Part shown: positions 7,375-12,159 of the stretch, in pieces
Numbering within the stretch: position 1 is the stretch's first letter
How the letters are laid out: every line of letters starts with the position of its first letter
Source: VRUE01 sp035554595
Lineage (GTDB): Bacteria; Actinomycetota; Thermoleophilia; Solirubrobacterales; 70-9
NCBI GenBank assembly: GCA_035554595.1
Contig: DATMIH010000158.1
Span: forward strand, 1 to 16,314
Direction: 5' to 3'
DNA: 16,314 bases
The notes under the pieces: generated by a model
What the model saw: the letters and a program-made list of their open reading frames with translations, nothing else
What the model was told of the DNA's origin: nothing
The model's database searches: none
Translations under genes and position numbers: made by a program

Positions 7375-8006
7375 CTCAGCGGCGCTTCCTTGTCGAGGGC
7401 GATGTTGAGTTCGAGCACGTTGACCCCCGGCTCGCCGAGCAGGCCGAGCGAGCGTCCGTCCGTGTTGGCGGAGATCAGGTCTTCGACCTGGGAAAGCGGG
7501 AGGTGGCGGACGGCCGCGACCCGATGCGCCTGGATCCAAGCGTTCGCCTGCGAGATATGTGGATCCACCCCCGACGCCGATTCAGTCACCGCGTCGACCG
7601 GAACCAACTGCCGACGGGACCGAAAATCGCCTATATCTCGACTTTGCGTCCCGTCGGCGCGAAGTGCGGGGTCGTAGGGCGCCTCGCGGCGGAGGTAGCG
7701 GTGGAGGTTCTTGCGCACTACTTCGCGCGCTTCGAGGCTGTTGGGGCCCAGGTTGGAGAAGTAGGTGACGTTGCCCGAGTATTCGGTTGCCGAGGGCCGC
7801 GACTGGAAGTAGGCCGGCTTGCCCTTGAAATCCTGCCCGATCAGGCTCGAGCCGACGACCCTGCCGTCGAAGCTCAGCTTGGAACCGTTGGCCTTGCCCG
7901 GGAAGAGCACCTGGGAGACGCCGGTGATCGCCAGCGGATAGAGGAGGCCGAGGAAGACGGTCATGACGACGACCGCCAGCAGCGAGGTGGTCAAGTCCCT
8001 GCGCAT
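7371..8006 (-). CDS. kdpC: Potassium-transporting ATPase subunit KdpC, with a small internal insertion
   Basis: KdpC stabilises the KdpFABC complex and assists nucleotide binding by KdpB. The 211-residue product has the family's single N-terminal helix (about 9-30), the GSSLIGQ block (52-58), YFQSRPSA (67-74) and VPVDAVTESASGVDPHIS (135-152). The C-terminus ends in the expected VNVLELNIALD. It is longer than E. coli KdpC (190). Residues 117-133 look like an extra stretch between the usual Y-x-P-x-L and VPVDAVT blocks; they are encoded by a 49-nt palindrome (7610-7658) with unusual codons (ATA, AGT, TTT, CAA). The ATG abuts the kdpA stop (TAGATG), with a GAGGT ribosome site about 9 bases before it. 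Confidence 0.96.
   Translation of the reverse strand: MRRDLTTSLLAVVVMTVFLGLLYPLAITGVSQVLFPGKANGSKLSFDGRVVGSSLIGQDFKGKPAYFQSRPSATEYSGNVTYFSNLGPNSLEAREVVRKNLHRYLRREAPYDPALRADGTQSRDIGDFRSRRQLVPVDAVTESASGVDPHISQANAWIQAHRVAAVRHLPLSQVEDLISANTDGRSLGLLGEPGVNVLELNIALDKEAPLR
7610..7658. repeat. 49-nt palindromic element inserted in frame within kdpC
   Basis: GCCGACGGGAC (7610-7620) and its exact complement GTCCCGTCGGC (7648-7658) flank an AT-richer core. Inner pairings AAA/TTT and TCG/CGA extend the stem around a TATAT loop. It encodes kdpC residues 117-133, a segment that appears extra compared with the KdpC family as I know it. It resembles in behaviour the palindromic elements known to insert in frame in Rickettsia genes, but no sequence relation is claimed. 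Its length is close to the two intergenic palindromes (47 and 49 nt), though its arms differ. Confidence 0.7.
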
Positions 8007-9764
8007 CTAGAACAACCTCGTGGTCAGGCTCTGGACGATCGGCCCGAGCAGGATGGCGGGAAAGAAGGTGAGGGCGCCGACCAGGATCACGACGCCGACC
8101 AGGAGGAAGACGAAGGTCGGGTTGTCGGTGCGCATCGTCCCCAGGCCCGCCGGGGAGACCTTCTTGCCGGCGAGCGAGCCGGCGACGGCGAGGACGAAGA
8201 GGATCGGCAGGAAACGGGCGCCGATCATCACCGCGCCGCCGAGCAGGTCGGCGAAGCTGATCCCGAAGGCGCCGGCGTTGCCTGGGGCGTTGGGCTGGAT
8301 GAAGCCGGTGTAGCCGGCCAGGGCGGAGCCGTTGTTGTTGGCCTGTGAGAGGTAGGCGTAGAGGGTCTCCGAGAAGCCCTGCGGGTTGATGCCGGCGTAG
8401 ATCGAGCGCGTTCCCAGCCCGCTCGCCGAGGCCAGCCCGGAGGCGAGCAGGGTGAAGAGTGGCGTCACCAGCACGCCGAGGGCGACCAGCTTGATCTCGC
8501 GCGCCTGGATCTTCTTGCCCAGGTACTCCGGGGTGCGGCCGACCATCAGGCCACCGATGAAGACGGCGAGGATGACGTAGAGGAGCATCGAGTAGAGGCC
8601 GGCGCCGACGCCGCCGAAGATCACCTCGCTGAAGCCGAGGTTGGCGAAGGGCACCGCCTGGCCGAGCCCGGTCAACGACTCGAAGGCCCCGTTTACCGCT
8701 CCGCACGAGGTCACCGTGGTGACCGCCGTCCAGAGCGAGGTATCGGCGATCCCGAAGCGCTGCTCCTTGCCCTCCATGTTGCCGCCAGTCGAGCCGCTGA
8801 AGGTGTGCGTATTGAGGCCCGCCAAATGTTGTGACGGTGTGCCGTGCTGCTCGGCCATGTAGACGACGGCGACGCCGACGACGAAGAGGGCGAGCATCGC
8901 CGAGAAGATCGCCCAGCCCTGGCGCTGGCTGCCGACCATGCGCCCGTAGGTGTAGGTGAGGGCGGCAGGGATGACGAGGATCAGCAGCAGCTCGAAGAAG
9001 TTCGTCAGCCCGGTCGAGTTCTCGAACGGGAAGGCCGAGTTGACGTTGAAGAAGCCGCCGCCGTTGGTGCCGAGCTCCTTGATCACCTCCTGCGAGGCGA
9101 CCGGGCCCTGGGCCAGGGTCTGGGTGCCACCGGCGAGGGTGTGGATCACGGTGGCGTGGCCGAGGCTTTGAATTACCCCCTGGGAGACGAGGAAGAGGGC
9201 GCCGATGATCGAGATCGGCACCAGGATGTAGAGCAGGATCCGAACCAGGTCCTGCCAGAAGTTGCCGATCTCCCGCCCGCTGCGGGCGACGATCCCTCGG
9301 ATCAGGGCGACGACGACGGCGATCCCGACCGCGGCCGAGACGAAGTTCTGCACCGCCAGCCCCGCCATCTGGGAGAAGTAGGAGAGCGTCGTTTCGCCCC
9401 CGTAGTACTGCCAGTTGGTGTTGGTGATGAAGGAGGAGGTCGTGTTGAAGTTGAGGTCCCACGATGCCGAGTGGAAGCCTTCGGGATTGAACGGGTGAAC
9501 GCCCTGGGTGCGCAGGATCAGGTAGAGCGCGATCCAGAAGAGCAGCGAGAAGACGATCAGGCTGCGCGCGTATTCCTTCCAGTCCTGCCCCTCATCGGGC
9601 CGCACACGCAACGCCTTGTAGGCGAGGCGCTCGATTGGCCCGACGACGGGAGACAGGAAGACCCGCTGGTTGGTGAAGACCCGCGCCATGTAGATGCCAA
9701 CCGGCTTGACCAGCGCGACGAGGACGGCGAGGAAGATCGCGATCTGCAGCCAGCCCTGCGCCAT
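8007..9764 (-). CDS. kdpA: Potassium-transporting ATPase channel-like subunit KdpA
   Basis: Ion-selective, superfamily-of-K-transporters-like subunit of the Kdp pump, 585 residues (E. coli 557), with about ten membrane helices. Selectivity-filter regions are recognisable: NTTSSFITNTNWQYY (107-121), ELGTNGGGFFN (230-240, with glycine 232 in the position known to control K+ selectivity in E. coli), and TSCGAVNGAFESLTGLG, plus the later GINPQGFSETLYAYLSQANN block. The ATG overlaps the kdpF stop as TAATG, and a GGGGAG ribosome site lies inside the end of kdpF. It is followed without a gap by kdpC. Confidence 0.97.
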   Translation of the reverse strand: MAQGWLQIAIFLAVLVALVKPVGIYMARVFTNQRVFLSPVVGPIERLAYKALRVRPDEGQDWKEYARSLIVFSLLFWIALYLILRTQGVHPFNPEGFHSASWDLNFNTTSSFITNTNWQYYGGETTLSYFSQMAGLAVQNFVSAAVGIAVVVALIRGIVARSGREIGNFWQDLVRILLYILVPISIIGALFLVSQGVIQSLGHATVIHTLAGGTQTLAQGPVASQEVIKELGTNGGGFFNVNSAFPFENSTGLTNFFELLLILVIPAALTYTYGRMVGSQRQGWAIFSAMLALFVVGVAVVYMAEQHGTPSQHLAGLNTHTFSGSTGGNMEGKEQRFGIADTSLWTAVTTVTSCGAVNGAFESLTGLGQAVPFANLGFSEVIFGGVGAGLYSMLLYVILAVFIGGLMVGRTPEYLGKKIQAREIKLVALGVLVTPLFTLLASGLASASGLGTRSIYAGINPQGFSETLYAYLSQANNNGSALAGYTGFIQPNAPGNAGAFGISFADLLGGAVMIGARFLPILFVLAVAGSLAGKKVSPAGLGTMRTDNPTFVFLLVGVVILVGALTFFPAILLGPIVQSLTTRLF

Positions 9765-9877
9765 TAGAGGTTCTCCCCCCGCAGCAGCGCGTAGACGAGG
9801 TAGATGCAGACCAGGGCCGAGACGATCAGCCCGAAGAGGTCGGCGCCGGAGAACGATGCAAGCGGCAGCACGCTCAT
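9764..9877 (-). CDS. kdpF: KdpF small membrane subunit
   Basis: A 37-residue single-helix protein that in E. coli acts as a lipid-like stabiliser of the Kdp complex. The sequence has a short polar lead, then the helix LFGLIVSALVCIYLVYALL (14-32) followed by RGENL. This matches the KdpF pattern of an aliphatic helix ending in YALLRPE-like residues. Its stop (TAA, 9766-9764) overlaps the kdpA ATG by one base and its ATG overlaps the stop of the preceding small ORF as ATGA. Identification rests on the motif and position. Confidence 0.9.
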   Translation of the reverse strand: MSVLPLASFSGADLFGLIVSALVCIYLVYALLRGENL

Positions 9878-9999
9878 ATCCGGTCGATCAGCTCGATCGC
9901 CCAGTAGAGGAGGGCGAAGAGGGCGACGGCGATCGCTAGCGCAAGAAGATCGGCCGGGAGACCGCCACCGCCGGGGAAGATGTCCACGAACGAGAGCAC
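9874..9999 (-). CDS. Small single-helix membrane protein upstream of kdpF
   Basis: A 41-codon ORF beginning with GTG at 9999 (or GTG at 9987, giving 37 residues) and ending in an ATGA overlap with kdpF. It has a Gly-rich start (FPGGGGLPAD), a hydrophobic helix LLALAIAVALFALLYWAI (about 19-36) and a charged end ELIDRI. Similar tiny ORFs with the pattern hydrophobic helix - acidic/basic tail are, as I recall, often found just before kdpF in other bacteria, generally annotated as hypothetical. The 4-base overlap and shared strand argue that it is translated. No strong ribosome site precedes either GTG; the promoter candidate at 9999-10027 would favour the 9987 start with a very short leader. Confidence 0.6.
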   Translation of the reverse strand: MLSFVDIFPGGGGLPADLLALAIAVALFALLYWAIELIDRI

Positions 10000-10039
10000 A
10001 TATCGATCATGCGCCTGGGCGCGTCAAGGGTGTATGTGC
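9996..10039 (-). promoter_or_regulatory. Candidate kdp operon promoter flanked by a 7-bp inverted repeat
   Basis: On the minus strand TTGACG (10027-10022), a 17-base spacer and a weak -10 GATATG (10004-9999). The perfect arms GCACATA (9996-10002) and TATGTGC (10033-10039) bracket this promoter, and a GCGCC-TG-GGCGC palindrome (10011-10022) sits in the spacer. This layout suits regulator binding, KdpE or one of the adjacent winged-helix proteins, but none of the motifs is a known KdpE box. Confidence 0.4.
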
Positions 10040-10074
10040 GATCGCCGTTGGGCTGTGGAGATTTCGTAAAGGCG

Positions 10075-10422
10075 CTAACGGCGGCCCGGGCCGCCGTCTT
10101 CGCCCTCGGTTTCCAACAAGATCGTCGCGACCAGCTCGTTCTCGGAGACATTGGAGACGTAGAAGTGCTCGAGCGAGCCGCGGACCGGCTCGGTGCGGGT
10201 GCAGCGCGTGACCTGCAGCTCACTGAGCACCCTGGCGTGGAAGCTGAGGCCCGAGAGGCTGATGGTTGCCGCCTGGGCCATCTCGCTGGGGCTTCTTTCG
10301 GTCCCGTGCTCGCGCAGCTGTCGCAGAATCTGCCGCCGGGCGGGGTGATTGAGGGCGTAAATCAGCGCGGGCGACATCTCGCGTCCCGGCTGATGCTTTG
10401 TCTTGTCCTTGCTGGCCCTCAT
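10075..10422 (-). CDS. ArsR-like winged-helix transcriptional regulator
   Basis: A 115-residue one-domain regulator. After a basic N-terminus (RASKDKTKHQPG) comes the winged-helix: helix 1 SPALIYALNHPARRQILRQL (17-36), the HTH in SPSEMAQAATISLSGLSFHARVLSEL (44-69; split as SPSEMAQAATIS and LSGLSFHARVLSEL), and a wing TRTEPVRGSLEHFYVS (75-90). No metal-binding cysteine pair of classic ArsR/SmtB is present (single Cys74), so a metal role is unlikely. I chose ATG 10422 because an excellent promoter (10439-10467) has its -10 box on the next upstream ATG (10440), and the first possible ATG (10467) lies inside the -35. It ends 75 bases before the small ORF that opens the kdp operon, so read-through into kdp and control of kdp are plausible. 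Confidence 0.78.
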   Translation of the reverse strand: MRASKDKTKHQPGREMSPALIYALNHPARRQILRQLREHGTERSPSEMAQAATISLSGLSFHARVLSELQVTRCTRTEPVRGSLEHFYVSNVSENELVATILLETEGEDGGPGRR

Positions 10423-10438
10423 GGCGCTCGGGGCGATC

Positions 10439-10467
10439 ATTAAATCCCGAGCGCTAAACGGTTTCAA
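10439..10467 (-). promoter_or_regulatory. Strong sigma-70-type promoter for the 10075-10422 regulator gene
   Basis: On the minus strand TTGAAA (10467-10462), exactly 17 bases, TTTAAT (10444-10439); each box matches consensus at five of six positions. The predicted start of transcription near 10432 leaves a leader of about 10 bases before ATG 10422. Confidence 0.65.
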
Positions 10468-10514
10468 ATCGGTATTCGTCAGTCCATACCGACTTCTCGA
10501 AAGAATTTTAGCGG
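10452..10514. promoter_or_regulatory. Nested inverted repeats (operator candidate) between the two regulator genes
   Basis: The inner repeat TCGGTAT - 10 bases - ATACCGA (10469-10492) is perfect and sits two bases upstream of the -35 box. An outer repeat CGCTAAA (10452-10458) / TTTAGCG (10508-10514) and a middle TTTC/GAAA pairing (10462-10465 / 10499-10502) make a 63-nt nested structure. As DNA it could bind a dimeric winged-helix protein; as RNA it could end the upstream transcript from the 10519-11148 gene. Confidence 0.5.
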
Positions 10515-10518
10515 ATGC

Positions 10519-11148
10519 TCAGTTTTTCCCTGGGGTGAGGCGATGGGTGGCCGGGACCGGGGCGCCGACCGGCTTAAAGCGCTCGAAGCCAAGTGCGGCG
10601 ACGATGGTCGAGATCGTCGGCTCGTCGGTTACGGCGACGCGGTTCGCGGTCTCGGCGTCGATCTCCTTGATGCGCTCCCAGAACTCGTGCTGAGCCCCCT
10701 GTGCCTCCCGCTGACCCTGCTCGTCGAGGTTGAACCAGCGCCAGCTCATCCAGACCGGGTCAGAGGTCATCTTGCCGGCCCACAGCGCCGCCAATCCCTC
10801 GGCCATCAACGCCTGCAGGATCACCGCCGCATACTGCTGCCTCGCCTCGACCGGCAGTAACTCGGCCTCTTCATCGCTGACAAACGGAAGCTCGACCGCG
10901 CGATAGAAGTGCTGGTCGGCGTTTCTCACCTTCTCGATCCTGGCCAGTTCGATGCAACCGGAGTTGACCAGTTCCTTGATGTGGTGCCCGACAGTGGTGA
11001 TCGGCTGGCCCGTCAGCTTGGCCAACTCGGTCGGGCTGTGCGTCCCTTCGTTGAGCAGGGCGAGGATTTCGATCCTGATCCGGTGCCCGATCGCGTAGGA
11101 GACCGCCTCCTCGACGCTCCGTTTCTGCCCAGCCTTTGTGGTGGTCAC
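10519..11148 (-). CDS. ArsR-like winged-helix regulator with C-terminal extension
   Basis: A 209-residue DNA-binding protein. The N-terminal winged helix has helix 1 VSYAIGHRIRIEILALLNEG (about 16-35), the HTH SPTELAKLTGQPITTVGHHI (about 38-57) and the following KELVNSGCIELARIEKVRN, with a wing ending in HFYRAV. The C-terminal part (about 88-209) is alpha-helical with Trp-rich WAGKMTSDPVWMSWRWFNL; I do not recognise it as a named ligand domain, and an effector or dimerisation role is possible. I chose GTG 11148 because GGAGG lies 6 bases upstream, whereas it directly touches the alternative ATG at 11154 (which adds two residues). It is encoded 96 bases before the other regulator, on the same strand. 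A palindrome at 11175-11187 may be its operator. Confidence 0.78.
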   Translation of the reverse strand: MTTTKAGQKRSVEEAVSYAIGHRIRIEILALLNEGTHSPTELAKLTGQPITTVGHHIKELVNSGCIELARIEKVRNADQHFYRAVELPFVSDEEAELLPVEARQQYAAVILQALMAEGLAALWAGKMTSDPVWMSWRWFNLDEQGQREAQGAQHEFWERIKEIDAETANRVAVTDEPTISTIVAALGFERFKPVGAPVPATHRLTPGKN

Positions 11149-11174
11149 CGACATCCTCCAGTCAACCCGATCTG

Positions 11175-11187
11175 GTTACTCAATAAC
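11175..11187 (-). promoter_or_regulatory. Short palindrome upstream of the 10519-11148 regulator
   Basis: GTTACTCAATAAC: arms GTTA/TAAC, five of six positions symmetric about a central base, 27 bases before the GTG start. It is AT-rich in a GC-rich region, which suits an autoregulatory winged-helix operator. The function is inferred. Confidence 0.4.
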
Positions 11188-11215
11188 GAGCGGAGCATAG
11201 GCGTTTTTGCTCAAG

Positions 11216-11279
11216 CGAGCTCCCCGTCATTAAGGAAATTGCGGCTACTCGGTAGATCCCTACCATCGAGCTCCCCGTC
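11216..11279. repeat. 13-nt direct repeats flanking a plus-strand promoter candidate
   Basis: CGAGCTCCCCGTC occurs at 11216-11228 and again at 11267-11279, 51 bases apart (about five helical turns). Between them lie the promoter-like TTGCGG/TACCAT and a hairpin GGTAG-ATCC-CTACC (11251-11264) that overlaps the -10. The geometry suits cooperative binding by a regulator. Confidence 0.55.
11239..11266 (+). promoter_or_regulatory. Candidate plus-strand promoter
   Basis: TTGCGG (11239-11244), 16-base spacer, TACCAT (11261-11266), giving a predicted transcription start near 11273. It points towards the short ORF at 11327 and away from the minus-strand regulator genes. Confidence 0.4.
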
Positions 11280-11326
11280 TCGGCGAGGTGCCGGGATGAC
11301 GACGCGGGGGAGGGAGGTGAAGAGGG

Positions 11327-11386
11327 ATGACGATCAAGCCTGTTGGCATGGTCATGCCGAGCGTGCAGGTCTACAAGCACGCCTAG
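11327..11386 (+). CDS. Possible 19-residue peptide or remnant of a short gene
   Basis: ATG at 11327 is preceded by GGGAGGTGA (11312-11320), the best ribosome binding site in the window, with 9 bases between GGAGG and the ATG. The peptide would be MTIKPVGMVMPSVQVYKHA, ending at TAG 11384-11386. The same frame stays open beyond the TAG for about 35 codons (including ASGPVLVVLRED), so this could instead be a short gene broken by a stop codon. I do not recognise it. Together with the promoter at 11239 and the stem-loop at 11408 it makes a compact plus-strand unit convergent with kdpE. It is the only coding candidate in the 330-base gap 11149-11478. Confidence 0.35.
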   Translation: MTIKPVGMVMPSVQVYKHA

Positions 11387-11407
11387 AAGGCATTTCAGGC
11401 CGCGTCT

Positions 11408-11449
11408 GGGCCGGTCCTGGTCGTCTTGCGCGAGGATCGGGATCGGCCC
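11408..11449 (+). terminator. 42-nt stem-loop downstream of the short plus-strand ORF
   Basis: Positions 11408-11425 pair with 11432-11449 around the loop TTGCGC: 18 positions, 14 Watson-Crick pairs, three G-U pairs and one mismatch when read as plus-strand RNA. On the minus strand the G-U pairs become A-C mismatches, so the fold favours a plus-strand transcript. There is no T-run after it. It also lies about 30 bases beyond the kdpE stop, so it could serve the kdpE transcript less well. Confidence 0.45.
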
Positions 11450-11478
11450 GCCGGTCTCAACGCTTCAAACACGCCTTC

Positions 11479-12159
11479 CTACAGCGCGATTCGGTAGCCG
11501 ACCCCCGGGTCGGTGCGGATCAGCTCCCCGCCCTCGCCCGCTTCGATCTTGCGCCGCAGGTTCGCCACGTGGGTGCGCAGGGTCGCGGTGTCGTTGCTCC
11601 AGGCCGGGCCCCATACCTGGGTCAGCAGAGCGCGGTGGGTCATCAGGCGGCCGCGGTTGCGAACCAGCGCCCGCAGCACCTGGAACTCGGTCGGGGTCAA
11701 GTGGATTTCCTCGCCGCCGCGAGAGACGGAGTGCGCCGCCAGGTCGATGCTCAGCTCGCCGATCTCAATCGTGGGCTCCTCCTCCCCCCCGGGCGCGCGG
11801 CGCAGCGCCGCCTGCAGACGGGCGACCAGCTCGGGTGGGCCGAAGGGCTTGGTCACGTAGTCGTCAGCCCCCGCCGCCAGCGCCCGCACCTTGGCCTCCT
11901 CCTCGCCTACGGCGGAGAGCACGATGATCGGCATCTCGCTCCACTCGCGCAGCCGTTCGGTGACCTCGATGCCGTCGATGTCGGGCAGCATCAGGTCGAT
12001 GATCGCCGCTGCCGGCGGCTTCACCGACGCCTGATCAAGGGCCTCCTCGCCGCTTTCGGCGGGAACCGCCTCGTAGCCGGCATCGCGGAGGATCACCTTC
12101 AGCGCCCGCAAGATCTGCGGCTCGTCGTCGCAGGCGAGGACCCGCGGCCGCTCGCTCAC
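11479..12159 (-). CDS. kdpE: Response regulator KdpE (OmpR family)
   Basis: Phosphorylation-dependent activator of kdp transcription, 226 residues. The receiver domain (5-120) has the acidic pair Asp11-Asp12, phospho-acceptor Asp55 (IIDLMLPDIDG), Ser82 and Lys104 (YVTKPFGPPEL). The OmpR-type winged helix (about 130-226) shows LTPTEFQVLRALVRNRGRL, then LLTQVWGPAWSNDTATLRTH, and ends in VGYRIAL. LTQVWGP followed by the TxxLRxHVANLRRKIE helix is typical of KdpE. I chose GTG 12159, which overlaps the sensor-kinase stop (GTGA) and has GGAGG four bases upstream; ATG 12174 would add five residues and lies within the kinase gene. It is the last gene of the pbp-kdpD-kdpE run. Confidence 0.92.
   Translation of the reverse strand: MSERPRVLACDDEPQILRALKVILRDAGYEAVPAESGEEALDQASVKPPAAAIIDLMLPDIDGIEVTERLREWSEMPIIVLSAVGEEEAKVRALAAGADDYVTKPFGPPELVARLQAALRRAPGGEEEPTIEIGELSIDLAAHSVSRGGEEIHLTPTEFQVLRALVRNRGRLMTHRALLTQVWGPAWSNDTATLRTHVANLRRKIEAGEGGELIRTDPGVGYRIAL

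Noticed and set aside
7375..7539. N-terminal extension of KdpB by 55 residues
   Set aside because: The extension overlaps kdpC, is Pro/Arg/Gly-rich without family match, and the ATG at 7374 overlaps the kdpC stop in the normal coupled way.
7582..9462. A minus-strand open frame of 626 codons overlapping kdpA in another frame
   Set aside because: Its sequence is a Pro/Arg/His/Gly-rich shadow of kdpA, which has clear selectivity-filter motifs.
9996..10074. A c-di-AMP (ydaO-type) riboswitch ahead of the kdp operon
   Set aside because: The gap between the regulator stop and the first small ORF is only about 75 bases, too short for that RNA, and no conserved segments are seen.
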